Shown here: one piece after another, positions 14,213-23,433 of the stretch | How positions within the stretch are numbered: the stretch's first letter is position 1 | Layout: each line of letters opens with the position of its first letter | Notes under the pieces: model-generated | Database searches by the model: none | The model's input: the letters and a program-made list of their open reading frames with translations, nothing else | Told to the model about the DNA's origin: nothing | NCBI GenBank assembly: GCA_910588895.1 | Contig: CAJUSS010000001.1 | Coordinates: forward strand, 1-32,575 | DNA: 32,575 nt | From: an uncultured Lachnospiraceae bacterium | GTDB lineage: Bacteria; Bacillota; Clostridia; Lachnospirales; Lachnospiraceae | Direction of reading: 5' to 3' | Position numbers and translations under genes: made by a program

Positions 14213-15223
14213 TTAAAATTTCCCAGCCTCAGCCGCCTCCTGGATGGAGACAGCCACAGCTACGGTCATACCTACCATGGGGTTGTTGCCTGCGCCGATC
14301 AGACCCATCATCTCTACGTGCGCCGGAACAGAGGAGGATCCTGCGAACTGTGCGTCGGAGTGCATACGGCCTAATGTATCGGTCATACCATAAGAAGCCG
14401 GGCCTGCTGCCATGTTATCGGGATGCAGGGTACGGCCGGTGCCGCCGCCGGAAGCTACGGAGAAGTACTTCTTTCCAGCCTCGTTCCGCTCCTTCTTGTA
14501 TGTACCGGCTACCGGATGCTGGAAGCGGGTCGGATTGGTGGAGTTACCGGTGATGGAGACGTCTACGTTCTCTTTCCACATGATCGCAACGCCTTCCGGA
14601 ACGCTGTTGGCACCATAGCAGTTTACCTTTGCGCGGAGGCCTTCGGAGTAAGCGATGCGCTCGACTTCCTTAACGGTATTGGTGTAGGGGTCGTACTCGG
14701 TCTCTACGAAGGTAAAGCCGTTGATACGGGAGATGATCTTCGCCGCATCCTTGCCCAGACCGTTTAAGATAACGCGCAGTGGTTTCTGACGGACCTTGTT
14801 GGCCTTCTCCGCGATACCGATCGCACCCTCTGCTGCTGCGAAGGACTCATGGCCTGCCAGGAAGCAGAAGCAGTCTGTGTCCTCTTCCAGGAGCATCTTG
14901 CCTAAGTTGCCGTGGCCCAAGCCTACCTTACGGGTATCTGCAACGGAACCGGGGATACAGAATGCCTGTAAGCCCTCGCCGATCGCTGCCGCTGCGTCAG
15001 CAGCCTTCTTGCAGCCCTTCTTGATCGCGATAGCGGCGCCTACGGTGTAGGCCCAGCAAGCGTTCTCAAAGCAGATGGGCTGGATCTTCTTGATCTGGTC
15101 GTAAACATTTAAGCCGGCATCCTTGGTGATCTTCTCTGCTTCTTCCAGGGAAGCGATGCCATAGCTGCCAAGTACTTCATTGATCTTATCGATACGTCTC
15201 TCATATGATTCGAATAAAGCCAT
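14213..15223 (-). CDS. GGGtGRT family protein (PF14057), function unknown
   Basis: A 336-residue cytoplasmic protein named after its motif, seen here as SVASGGGTGRTLHPDN at residues 259-265. Other conserved-looking parts are ENACWAYTVGAAIAIKKGC, a glycine-rich GLGHGNLGKM, LAGHESFAAAEGAIGIAEKAN, and a C-terminal GLIGAGNNPMVGMTVAVAVSIQEA. Seven cysteines are present, with Cys118 and Cys120 as a CxC pair. Length and order match the family as I know it; it is typically encoded beside a NifU-like scaffold, as here (18 bases between the genes). AGGAGG lies 10 bases before the ATG. No activity is established; a link to an iron-sulfur enzyme is inferred from the neighbour only. Confidence 0.9.
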   Translation of the reverse strand: MALFESYERRIDKINEVLGSYGIASLEEAEKITKDAGLNVYDQIKKIQPICFENACWAYTVGAAIAIKKGCKKAADAAAAIGEGLQAFCIPGSVADTRKVGLGHGNLGKMLLEEDTDCFCFLAGHESFAAAEGAIGIAEKANKVRQKPLRVILNGLGKDAAKIISRINGFTFVETEYDPYTNTVKEVERIAYSEGLRAKVNCYGANSVPEGVAIMWKENVDVSITGNSTNPTRFQHPVAGTYKKERNEAGKKYFSVASGGGTGRTLHPDNMAAGPASYGMTDTLGRMHSDAQFAGSSSVPAHVEMMGLIGAGNNPMVGMTVAVAVSIQEAAEAGKF

Positions 15224-15241
15224 CTTCTACGTCCTCCTTTA

Positions 15242-15934
15242 TCACTCTTTGCGCGGGTCGATGATCTTGACTGCATCGTCTACGCGTCCATACTGTCCGC
15301 AAGCCTTCTCGTAAGCGGTGTTCGGATCGTCGCCCTTCTTGATGAAGTCGGTCATCTTGCCCAGGCTCACAAACTTGTACCCGATGATCTGATCGTCCTT
15401 ATCCAGGGCGATACCGGTCACATAGCCTTCTGCCATTTCCAGATAACGAGGACCTTTCTTTAAGGTTCCATACATAGTACCGACCTGGCTCCTTAAGCCC
15501 TTGCCCAGATCTTCCAGTCCGGCGCCGACAGGCAGGCCGTCCTCGGAGAACGCACTCTGGGTACGTCCATAGACGATCTGTAAGAACAGCTCTCTCATAG
15601 CGGTATTGATCGCGTCACATACCAGGTCCGTGTTCAGAGCCTCCATAACCGTTAAGCCGGGAAGGATCTCAGCTGCCATGGCTGCGGAGTGGGTCATACC
15701 GGAACATCCGATCGTCTCCACCAGCGCTTCCTGGATGATGCCCTCTTTCACGTTCAGCGTCAGCTTGCACGCGCCCTGCTGCGGAGCACACCAGCCAATA
15801 CCGTGTGTCAGACCGGAGATGTCTTTTACTTCTTTCGCCTGGACCCATTTTGCTTCTTCCGGGATCGGGGCACAGCCATGGTGCACTCCTTGCGCTACGG
15901 TACACATTTCTTCAACTTCTTTTGAATAGATCAT
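15242..15934 (-). CDS. NifU/IscU-like iron-sulfur scaffold domain protein
   Basis: A 230-residue protein whose middle resembles the NifU N-terminal/IscU fold: GWCAPQQGACKLTLNVKEGIIQEALVETIGCSGMTHSAAMAAEIL, with Cys49, Cys77 and Cys106 placed like the three cluster-binding cysteines of IscU. It differs from housekeeping IscU: it is longer, GCSGMTHS replaces GCGSAIAS, and it has additional Cys11, Cys21, Cys56 and Cys212. A C-terminal part (about 165-230) has no recognisable domain. GGAG lies 9 bases before the ATG. It is the first gene of a two-gene operon with the GGGtGRT protein and has no cysteine desulfurase next to it, so it may be a dedicated partner rather than a general scaffold. Confidence 0.85.
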   Translation of the reverse strand: MIYSKEVEEMCTVAQGVHHGCAPIPEEAKWVQAKEVKDISGLTHGIGWCAPQQGACKLTLNVKEGIIQEALVETIGCSGMTHSAAMAAEILPGLTVMEALNTDLVCDAINTAMRELFLQIVYGRTQSAFSEDGLPVGAGLEDLGKGLRSQVGTMYGTLKKGPRYLEMAEGYVTGIALDKDDQIIGYKFVSLGKMTDFIKKGDDPNTAYEKACGQYGRVDDAVKIIDPRKE

Positions 15935-16098
15935 GTGTTAAAACTCCTTTCAGATATGTAGTTTCTTGATGGTGCTCTTTTTGTATGTCTATGATATATC
16001 TATCGATATCCGCCCCAGCAGTCTGTTAAATATATCACACCATACTTTCTTATATTTTCTCATAAAATCATGGTTTCGTCCATACCCTTTTTACACAA

Positions 16099-16114
16099 GA
16101 TAACAAAAGTTATC
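16099..16114 (-). terminator. Short hairpin after the MATE gene
   Basis: GATAAC/GTTATC with an AAAA (TTTT on the minus strand) loop starts just after the MATE stop codon and is followed by TTGTGT. A 6-bp stem with a poor T-tract; a weak terminator at best. Confidence 0.4.
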
Positions 16115-16115
16115 G

Positions 16116-17453
16116 TCACTCCAGCCTTCGCAAGACCACCATCTGATATAGGAAGAACACGATCCCCTTCGCGATGCTGGAGAGGGAGAAGGCCCACCAG
16201 ATCCCGTTCAGGCCCCAGGCCCCTCCCAACAGGATCGCCAGGGGGATGCGGGCGGCGGTTAGGAGCACGGTGATCACCGAACACTGGAAGGTCTTTCCCA
16301 AGCCGGATAGCGCACCGCTTGTCATCATCTCCATGCTCATGAACATCTGGCTGACCCCCAGGACCTGTAGATAATCCATCCCCAGCGGGACCACCGCCTC
16401 CTCCCGGATGAAGAGCATGAACAGCGGCCGGCTGCCGAAGATCAGCAGAGCGCTGGTGAAGCTCCCCCATAAAAAAACGATCAGGGATGCGCTCATATAG
16501 CCTTTTTTGACCCGGTCGGACTTTTTCCCGCCGTAGTTCTGTCCCACAAAAGCGTTGATCGCCGTCCCAAAGCCCTCGGCCGTCATCCAGGAGATCGATT
16601 CGATCTGGCTGCCTACCCGCTGGGCCGCCACGGCCATCTCGCCCCAGGCCGCCACAAAGCGGGTCAGGACCATGGAGATCATACAGTAGAACATGCTCTG
16701 AATCCCTGCCGGGAGCCCCAGACGGACGATCGACCGGATCACGCCCGGCGGGAGCTTCTCCCTCATATGGATATAGGGGAACAGCACCTCGTCCTTTCCC
16801 GCTGCCAGAAGGAGCACAAGGACCACCAGGGCCTGGGCCGTCACTGTGGCGACAGCCGCGCCTGCCGCTTCCAGACGTGGGATCGGCCCCGCCCCAAAGA
16901 TCAGGATCGGATCCAGAAGGATATTGGCAGCCATGCCGATGCAATTGGCAACAAAGGGGGTTTTGCTGTTGCCCGCTGCCGTATATAATCCGGTCAGCGT
17001 CTGGCTCAAAAAGGGAAATCCGATCAGCCCGCAGGTGATCCGCACATAGACCACCGCATCCCTTATGATCTTTTCATCCTGAAGGCCGAAAAAACCGATC
17101 AGCTCCTCTGCAAAGAGATTTACGACCGCCGCGAACACAAGCGAAAAGAGCAGGGTGATCCAGATCGCTCCGGCTCCATAGGCCCCTGCCCGCTCCCGGT
17201 CTCCTTCTCCGATCGAATGGGCGGCTTTTACCTGGCCGCCCATCTTGGCCACCGTCACCAGACCGGAGGACAGCCAGGTGTACATCCCGGCTGCTCCCAC
17301 GGAAGCCACTGTACCGCTCCCCACCCTGCCGATCCAGGCCATATCGGTCAGACTGTAGGCCGTCTGCACCAGAGAGGTGGCCATGATCGGCAGCGCTAAC
17401 GCTGTCAATGAGGGGAGGATCTTTCCTCCCAGAAGATCCACGTTCCGTTCCAT
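16116..17453 (-). CDS. MATE family multidrug/cation efflux protein
   Basis: A 445-residue protein with about twelve membrane helices in two related halves. It begins MERNVDLLGGKILPSLTALALPIMATSLVQTAYSLTDMAWIGRVGSGTVASVG, the characteristic MATE N-terminal helix with its Asp in TDMAWIG, and the second half has the matching LGLPAGIQSMFYCMISMVLTRFVAAWG. MATE proteins export drugs or metabolites in exchange for Na+ or H+ across the inner membrane; the substrate cannot be read from sequence. A 58-codon in-frame extension is basic, lies in a pyrimidine-rich (minus-strand purine-rich) spacer and has no family match, so the ATG at 17451-17453 with AAAGG upstream is used. It lies 100 bases after aspS and may be co-transcribed. 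Confidence 0.92.
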   Translation of the reverse strand: MERNVDLLGGKILPSLTALALPIMATSLVQTAYSLTDMAWIGRVGSGTVASVGAAGMYTWLSSGLVTVAKMGGQVKAAHSIGEGDRERAGAYGAGAIWITLLFSLVFAAVVNLFAEELIGFFGLQDEKIIRDAVVYVRITCGLIGFPFLSQTLTGLYTAAGNSKTPFVANCIGMAANILLDPILIFGAGPIPRLEAAGAAVATVTAQALVVLVLLLAAGKDEVLFPYIHMREKLPPGVIRSIVRLGLPAGIQSMFYCMISMVLTRFVAAWGEMAVAAQRVGSQIESISWMTAEGFGTAINAFVGQNYGGKKSDRVKKGYMSASLIVFLWGSFTSALLIFGSRPLFMLFIREEAVVPLGMDYLQVLGVSQMFMSMEMMTSGALSGLGKTFQCSVITVLLTAARIPLAILLGGAWGLNGIWWAFSLSSIAKGIVFFLYQMVVLRRLE

Positions 17454-17553
17454 CACACACAGGCCTTTCTCTCTTGATCTATCTGTCTTTCTCTGTCTTT
17501 GACTCTCTATCTGTCTTTTTCTATACTTGACATTCTCTTTGCCCGCCTTTTCC

Positions 17554-19377
17554 CTACTTGTCCCTTTCTGTACCTGCCGTTTCCTCTCCGGCCGGATCTT
17601 TTGCCACCGCGATGCCCAGCTCTTCAAGCTGCTTTTCCTCCACAGGCGTGGGAGCCTCGCACATCAAACAGGAGGCATCTTTTACCTTGGGGAAAGCGAT
17701 CACATCCCGGATGCTGTCCGCGCCTACCATCCACATCACCACACGGTCCAGTCCGTAGGCCAGCCCGGCGTGAGGCGGGACACCATATTTAAAGGCCTCT
17801 AGCAGAAAACCGAACTGTTCATTGGCCCGCTCCGGGGTAAAGCCCAGGACCTCCAGCATCTTGGACTGGATGTCCGCCTGGTGGATCCTCACCGAGCCGC
17901 CGCCCAGCTCCGTGCCGTTTAGGACGATATCATAGGCCTTTGCCCGCACCACGCCAGGATCCGTGTCTAAGAGCGGCAGGTCTTCGTCCATCGGCATGGT
18001 GAAGGGATGGTGCTTGGCCACGAAACGGTCTTCCTCCTCCGAATACTCTAAAAGGGGGAACTCCGTGACCCACAGGAACTTCCACTGCCCCTCGCCGATC
18101 AGATCCAGCTGCTTTGCCAACTCCAGGCGGAGCGCGCCCAGCACATCATAGACCACTTTATCCTTATCCGCCGCAAAGAGCAGCAGATCCCCGGCCTTTC
18201 CGCCCATAGCCTGCACCAGCCCGGCCAGTTCCTCATCCGTCATGAACTTAGCAAAGGAGGACTTGTAAGATCCGTCCGCCTGGACAGCCAGATAAGCCAG
18301 ACCCTTGGCGCCATAGCCCTTGGCAAAGTCCACCAGAGCATCGATCTTCTTTCTGGGCATGCCGGCCTGTCCCTCCACGCACAGACCCCGGACCGAGCCG
18401 CCGGCCTCCAGCGCGCCCTTGAACACCGCAAATCCGCAGCCCTTTACCACCTCCGACACATCCTTGAGCTCCATGCCAAAGCGCATATCCGGCTTATCGG
18501 ACCCAAAGCGGTCCATGGCCTCCTTCCAGGTCAGCCGGGGAAGGGGCAGCGCGATCTCCACGCCGCAGATCTCCTTGAACAGTGTCTGCACCAGGCGCTC
18601 GTTCACATCCATGACATCTTCTTCATCCACGAAAGACAGCTCCATGTCGATCTGGGTGAACTCCGGCTGGCGGTCCGCCCGCAGGTCTTCGTCCCGATAG
18701 CATCTGGCCAGCTGGAAATAGCGGTCATAGCCGGAGCACATCAAGAGCTGCTTAAACAGCTGCGGCGACTGGGGCAGCGCATAAAAGGAGCCGGGATGGA
18801 CGCGGCTGGGCACCAGATAGTCCCTGGCCCCCTCCGGTGTGCTCTTGATCAGGGTGGGCGTCTCGATCTCCAGAAAACCTTCCTCTGCCAGGAAATGACG
18901 TGTCAAGATCGCCACCTTGCTCCTGGTCATAAGGTTTCTCTGGATATCCGGCCTGCGCAGATCCAGGTAACGATATTTTAAGCGCAGCTCTTCCTTGGTC
19001 TTGGAATTTTCCTCGATGGGGAAGGGCGGTGTCTCGGACTCCGATAAGATCCGCAGGCTCTCTGCCCGCACCTCGATCGTCCCGGTCTTTAGCAGCGTGT
19101 TCGCCGCACCGGACCGCTTTTCCACCCGGCCGGTCACCGCCACCACAAACTCGCTCCGCAGCTTCTCCGCCTTGGCAAAATACTCAGCGCCACAATCATT
19201 TTCCTCGAAGATCATCTGTAAGATCCCCGATCTGTCCCGCAGGTCCACAAAAATGATCCCGCCTTTGTTCCTGCTCTTCTGCACCCAGCCCATCACCGTG
19301 ATGGTCTGCCCTATATGCGCCTCTGTTACCTCTGCGCACCGGTAGGAGCGCTTCAATCCTCTCATCGACTCAGCCAT
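17554..19377 (-). CDS. aspS: Aspartyl-tRNA synthetase
   Basis: Class II synthetase that charges tRNA-Asp. The 607 residues are typical of the bacterial type: an N-terminal OB fold (GQTITVMGWVQKSRNKGGIIFVDLRDRSG), catalytic motif 2 (FQLARCYRDEDLRADRQPEFTQIDMELSF), a bacterial GAD insertion in the middle (about 290-410), and motif 3 (GLAYGLDRVVMWMVGADSIRDVIAFPK). AGGAGG is 7 bases before the ATG at 19375-19377. It follows hisS after a 185-base spacer with no terminator, an arrangement conserved in Clostridia. Whether it also charges tRNA-Asn depends on the presence of gatCAB elsewhere. Confidence 0.98.
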   Translation of the reverse strand: MAESMRGLKRSYRCAEVTEAHIGQTITVMGWVQKSRNKGGIIFVDLRDRSGILQMIFEENDCGAEYFAKAEKLRSEFVVAVTGRVEKRSGAANTLLKTGTIEVRAESLRILSESETPPFPIEENSKTKEELRLKYRYLDLRRPDIQRNLMTRSKVAILTRHFLAEEGFLEIETPTLIKSTPEGARDYLVPSRVHPGSFYALPQSPQLFKQLLMCSGYDRYFQLARCYRDEDLRADRQPEFTQIDMELSFVDEEDVMDVNERLVQTLFKEICGVEIALPLPRLTWKEAMDRFGSDKPDMRFGMELKDVSEVVKGCGFAVFKGALEAGGSVRGLCVEGQAGMPRKKIDALVDFAKGYGAKGLAYLAVQADGSYKSSFAKFMTDEELAGLVQAMGGKAGDLLLFAADKDKVVYDVLGALRLELAKQLDLIGEGQWKFLWVTEFPLLEYSEEEDRFVAKHHPFTMPMDEDLPLLDTDPGVVRAKAYDIVLNGTELGGGSVRIHQADIQSKMLEVLGFTPERANEQFGFLLEAFKYGVPPHAGLAYGLDRVVMWMVGADSIRDVIAFPKVKDASCLMCEAPTPVEEKQLEELGIAVAKDPAGEETAGTERDK

Positions 19378-19562
19378 GATCTGTCCTCCTGTTTTCTGTC
19401 TGCATCCCTATCCTGCTCTCTGTCCGTCCATTTATCCTTTTCGCAAGAAGCCTGTCCTTTAGCCCCAGGCTTGTCACCGCTCTTGCTCTCTTTTGCCGAT
19501 GCGCCCCGCCGCTGCCCTGTATCCTCCGCCTCGACCGCATCTCTTTGCCTGCGGACAGGGCT

Positions 19563-20852
19563 CTACCGTTTCAACGCATCCCGATAAAATTCTCTGAACT
19601 GTCCATATCCGTCTTTCATCAGCTGTTCCTTCTGGAACTTCTTGTTCTTATTCATCTGGGCTACCAGCACCTGGACGCCGGCCTTCCTCTCTGCGGATGC
19701 CTCTAAGAGCACCTGGCTCAATACCTCCTGGCTCACGCCTTTTTCAAACAGGTAGGCCTTCTTCCCCCCCGCTCCCGGGACTGTAAAGCCCTGATCCAGC
19801 AAGATCGTGACGATCCGCTCGAACCCGATGGAGAACCCACAGGCCGGCGTATCCATCCCCGTGAACCTTCCGATCATCTTATCATAACGGCCTCCGCCTG
19901 CCACAGATCCGCCAAAGCCTTCCATAGCCACCTCGAAGATCGTGCCGGTATAATAGGACATCCCCCGGACCAGGGTGGGATCGAACAACAAACGGAACTC
20001 TGTCTCCGCCACATCCTGCACCGTATCCATGATGTGGGCCAGGCCTTCCGGTATCCCGGCCTCTACAGCGCCTGCCTCTGCCAGGGTCTTCCCCAGCTGA
20101 CGGACCTTTTCCGAAGCTTTTTCCCCGGCGCTCTCTGCTCCGCAGCCGGCAAAAAGCCCTAAGTACTCCTCTACCTGCCCTCCTGCGAACCCGGCCTCCA
20201 TGAGCTCCTCCTTGACGCCTTCCATCCCGATCTTATCCATCTTATCTAGGATGATGAAGATCTGGTCATAAGACTCCTCCGGGAAACCACAGTAGGCGGC
20301 CATGCCCTTCAAGATCCCCCGGTCATTGATCCGGACCGTAAAGGAGTTTTCAGGGCAGATCCTCCCTAAAGCGGTGGTGGTTGCTAAGATCAGCTCGATC
20401 TCCGCCAATGGGGTGGGGTCCCCCAAGATGTCGATATCGCACTGGACGAACTGACGGAACCGCCCTTTTTGCGGCCGATCCGCCCGCCACACGCTCCCCA
20501 TCTGCAGGGCCTTAAAGGGCGAGGGCAGCTCAGACGCATGGTTTGCATAGTATCTGGAGAGGGGGAGGGTAAGGTCATAGCGCAGACCGCCGTCCACCAC
20601 ATCCTCCTCGTTCTGGGCCGCCGCCACATCCAGTTTGTCCCCCCTTTTCAAGATCTTAAAGATCAGCTTTTCATTATCCCCGCCCTGCTTGCTGGTCAGG
20701 TTCTCGATATGCTCCACACAAGGGGTCTCGATCTGGGAAAAGCCAAAGCTTTTATACGTCTCCCGAATCTTCTCCATCACATATTCCCGGATCTGCATCT
20801 CTGCAGGCAGGACATCCTTCATACCGGTGACCGGTTTTTTCTTCAATGTCAT
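19563..20852 (-). CDS. hisS: Histidyl-tRNA synthetase
   Basis: Class II enzyme that charges tRNA-His. The 429 residues begin with KKPVTGMKDVLPAEMQIREYV. Catalytic landmarks are LRYDLTLPLSRYYANH, VWRADRPQKGRFRQFVQCDIDILG (motif 2), the histidine-A loop RGMSYYTGTIFEVAMEG, and GGRYDKMIGRF with GFSIGFERI (motif 3). The part after motif 3 is only about 85 residues, shorter than the usual anticodon-binding domain, and ends KNKKFQKEQLMKDGYGQFREFYRDALKR; no continuation is visible in other frames past the stop, so this appears to be its natural end. GGAGGAAGG precedes the ATG. It lies between hemZ and aspS, as in relatives. Confidence 0.96.
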   Translation of the reverse strand: MTLKKKPVTGMKDVLPAEMQIREYVMEKIRETYKSFGFSQIETPCVEHIENLTSKQGGDNEKLIFKILKRGDKLDVAAAQNEEDVVDGGLRYDLTLPLSRYYANHASELPSPFKALQMGSVWRADRPQKGRFRQFVQCDIDILGDPTPLAEIELILATTTALGRICPENSFTVRINDRGILKGMAAYCGFPEESYDQIFIILDKMDKIGMEGVKEELMEAGFAGGQVEEYLGLFAGCGAESAGEKASEKVRQLGKTLAEAGAVEAGIPEGLAHIMDTVQDVAETEFRLLFDPTLVRGMSYYTGTIFEVAMEGFGGSVAGGGRYDKMIGRFTGMDTPACGFSIGFERIVTILLDQGFTVPGAGGKKAYLFEKGVSQEVLSQVLLEASAERKAGVQVLVAQMNKNKKFQKEQLMKDGYGQFREFYRDALKR

Positions 20853-21008
20853 TATCCTTCCTCCATTCCTGCCATCTTACGCACGTTCGCGCTCTTATAA
20901 GCCTGCGGTCTCTGTCTGCCGCACATCGATCCGCCCTCTGCAGATATCGATCCGCACATGCGCCTGCATCAAAAAGATGGCTGTCTCCTCTATCTAGTTT
21001 ACACATCC

Positions 21009-22583
21009 TCACCGGATATGCAACTGCAAAAAACGCTCCTTTTTATCCAGCACCTCCTGATACCGCGGCAGATACTCCTGGATGTTCTTGATATCCTCCA
21101 GTCGTTCCACCCGATCCTCGCCCGGGATGACCACTTTCGTGGTGGTCCCGGCCCCGCAGCCGATCACGGTATGCTTCTCCTCCATCATCAGGATGTTATA
21201 AAGGCAGGCTTTATCGCCGCAGGCATAGCCCACGTTCTCTAAGTTCCCGGCCATATTTTTCTGGCGGTACAGATAGTAGGGCACCATCCCCAGCGCCCGG
21301 GCCTCCTGGGCCGCCAGCTCTACCAGTTCCTCCAGGATAGGGCCGTCTGCAAGGAGCATCCCTTTATAGCGTTCTCTTTCCAGGTTCAGCCTGGCCGCCC
21401 GCTTTAAGGCCAGACAATGGACCGTCAGGCTTTCCGGGTGCAGGCAGCGGATCTGTTCCAGGGTCTTTGACACCTTCTCCTTCCCCTCTCCCGGCAGTCC
21501 TAAGATCATATCCATATTGATATTATCAAACCCAAGCTCTCTGGCCATAGAAAAGACCTCCAGGACCTGCCCTACCGTGTGCTGTCTGCCGATCAGGTCT
21601 AAGGTCTCCTGGTCCATGGACTGGGGGTTGATCGAGATCCGGCCCACACCATGCGCCTTTAAGATCTCCAGTTTCCTTCTGGTGATGCTGTCCGGCCGCC
21701 CCGCTTCCACTGTAAATTCCCGCAGAGCGGAACGATCGAAGACGGTACAGACCATGTCCAAAAGCCGCTCCAGCTGTTCCTCCGGCAGAGAGGTCGGGGT
21801 CCCGCCGCCTATATAGATCGTCTGGAGCTCTTTTTTCTCCCTCATCTGCGCCTGTACGATCCTGCATTCCTGCTCCAGGATATCCAGATACTCGTCCAGC
21901 CGCCCCCTCCATTTGCCGATCGGGTAGGAGGTGAAGGAGCAATACAGACAGGTAGTGGGGCAGAAGGGGATCCCCACATATAGGCTGTACCCCTTGTGAT
22001 AGTCCAGGGCACGCAAGAGCCTTCTCTCCTCTTTGGCAATCTTCAGGCTTAAGTCCCGTTTCTTTTTCCCGGTCAGATAATGCTCTTCCATATAAGAAGA
22101 GATCCTCTCCTCCTCCCAGCCCTCCGCCAGCTTTCTCTCCGGTATCTTCACCGGACGGATCCCGGTCAGGGAGCCCCAGGGCAAAAGCCTCCCTGTATCC
22201 AGCGCCAGGAGGAAATACAGCCTGCGCTTGATCTTATCCTTGCTATCCTTCCGGTCCATTGGATCGATCTTAAATGGCTCATCCTCCATCGCCTCACGAA
22301 AACCCTTTTCCCATGCCGCACAGCCCTCTGCCAGTGCTTCTGTATACTCTGCCGCCCGGCCCTTTTGCCGCTCTATCCGCAGTCTGTATCTGGATCTTCC
22401 TTCCAGGAACACGCCTTCTACCTTCATGTCCAGGTCCGGTCCCATCCCGTCCTCTGCCTGACATGCCTTTTTCCTTTCCTCCCGCCCCCCGTAGACAAAG
22501 GACGCGCCTGGATAAAAGGCCATCAAGAGCTCACGGATGTCCTGCTCAAACGCATCCTCTTCCAGCCACAGTCCGATCTTCAT
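21009..22583 (-). CDS. hemZ: HemZ-type radical SAM protein (coproporphyrinogen dehydrogenase-like)
   Basis: A 524-residue radical SAM protein. Residues 1-195 are a HemZ-specific N-terminal part; the cluster motif is CPTTCLYC at 208-215 (CxxxCxxC), followed by the SAM-binding glycine segment IYIGGGTPTSLPEEQLERLLD and INPQSMDQETLDLIGRQHT. The family is annotated as oxygen-independent coproporphyrinogen III oxidase, but many members occur in heme-less anaerobes and their true substrate is unclear; the HemW-like heme-chaperone reading is an alternative. AGGAGG lies 8 bases before the ATG at 22581-22583. It is embedded in the rel-MBL-hemZ-hisS-aspS cluster common in Clostridia. Confidence 0.9.
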   Translation of the reverse strand: MKIGLWLEEDAFEQDIRELLMAFYPGASFVYGGREERKKACQAEDGMGPDLDMKVEGVFLEGRSRYRLRIERQKGRAAEYTEALAEGCAAWEKGFREAMEDEPFKIDPMDRKDSKDKIKRRLYFLLALDTGRLLPWGSLTGIRPVKIPERKLAEGWEEERISSYMEEHYLTGKKKRDLSLKIAKEERRLLRALDYHKGYSLYVGIPFCPTTCLYCSFTSYPIGKWRGRLDEYLDILEQECRIVQAQMREKKELQTIYIGGGTPTSLPEEQLERLLDMVCTVFDRSALREFTVEAGRPDSITRRKLEILKAHGVGRISINPQSMDQETLDLIGRQHTVGQVLEVFSMARELGFDNINMDMILGLPGEGKEKVSKTLEQIRCLHPESLTVHCLALKRAARLNLERERYKGMLLADGPILEELVELAAQEARALGMVPYYLYRQKNMAGNLENVGYACGDKACLYNILMMEEKHTVIGCGAGTTTKVVIPGEDRVERLEDIKNIQEYLPRYQEVLDKKERFLQLHIR

Positions 22584-22602
22584 GACTAGCTCCTCCTAAC
22601 GC

Positions 22603-23247
22603 TCAACGTCCCAGATATCCGGCCAATGGGTTATAACGCCTCTCGTCCCCTATCGTCGTCTGGCTCTCATGGCCCGGATAGACGACCACGTCCTCCGGCA
22701 GGACCAGGAGCTTTTCTGTGATCGAACGGATCAGCGCTCTGGTATCCCCTGTGGGGAAGTCGGTCCGTCCATAGGACATGTGGAACAAGGTATCCCCGGA
22801 AAAAAGGAGCTTGTCCTCCTCCAGATAGAAGCATACGCCTCCTGCGGTATGCCCCGGCGTAGCGATCGCCTGCCACTTATGACCCAGGAGGAAGAGCTCC
22901 TGCCCGTCCTGCAGGCCTTCTACTCCCTTCACCGACACAGCGCCCCCTAAATCCGGGGACAGGTTCAGGGCAGGATCGGCTAAAAGCGCTCTCTCCGCCT
23001 CCCCCGCATAGACCGGTATCTCCAAAGCGCGCTTAAGCTCCAACACACCCCCGATATGGTCTCCATGTCCGTGGGTCAGGAGGATGGCCGCCGGCTCTAC
23101 GCCCAGTTTCCTGCACTGCGCCAGGATGAACGCCCCATCCGCTGCCGGATCGATGACCACCGCCTCTTTTTTGCCCTCTTCAAATATGATATAACAGTTG
23201 GTGCCGATCGGTCCGATCACATTGTTCTTGACCGTCAATCTCCCCAT
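22603..23247 (-). CDS. MBL-fold metallohydrolase, glyoxalase II-like
   Basis: A 214-residue two-metal hydrolase. Metal ligands are in THGHGDHIGG (His59, His61, Asp63, His64), TPGHTAGG (His133), SGDT (Asp152) and YPGHES (His193), the full set for the hydroxyacylglutathione hydrolase/YcbL subgroup. The C-terminal glutathione-binding domain of true glyoxalase II is absent, so the substrate is probably another thioester or is unknown. An in-frame extension of 54 codons is basic and unlike the family; the ATG at 23245-23247 follows AGGAG by 7 bases and starts at the normal first strand. It lies between rel and hemZ, as in other Clostridia. Confidence 0.93.
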   Translation of the reverse strand: MGRLTVKNNVIGPIGTNCYIIFEEGKKEAVVIDPAADGAFILAQCRKLGVEPAAILLTHGHGDHIGGVLELKRALEIPVYAGEAERALLADPALNLSPDLGGAVSVKGVEGLQDGQELFLLGHKWQAIATPGHTAGGVCFYLEEDKLLFSGDTLFHMSYGRTDFPTGDTRALIRSITEKLLVLPEDVVVYPGHESQTTIGDERRYNPLAGYLGR

Positions 23248-23433
23248 CTTGTATCTCCTTTCCCTTTCCTTCATCAAGGTCCTGCGCCCGCACCTTTCCG
23301 GGAGCCTGCTCCTTGCGCTTGCTGCCCCGATCCGCGCCCCTCTGCGATCCGGTGCGTTCCGCCTCATATAAGGAAAGCTCCCCGGATATCTCCGGAAAGC
23401 CTTGATCATCTTCTTTGCTCCTGCAGCCAGGCA

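Noticed and set aside
20853..21008. Possible T-box or other riboswitch before hisS
   Set aside because: No T-box sequence, specifier stem or terminator/antiterminator pair is visible; only a repeated GCGGATCGAT and short inverted repeats.
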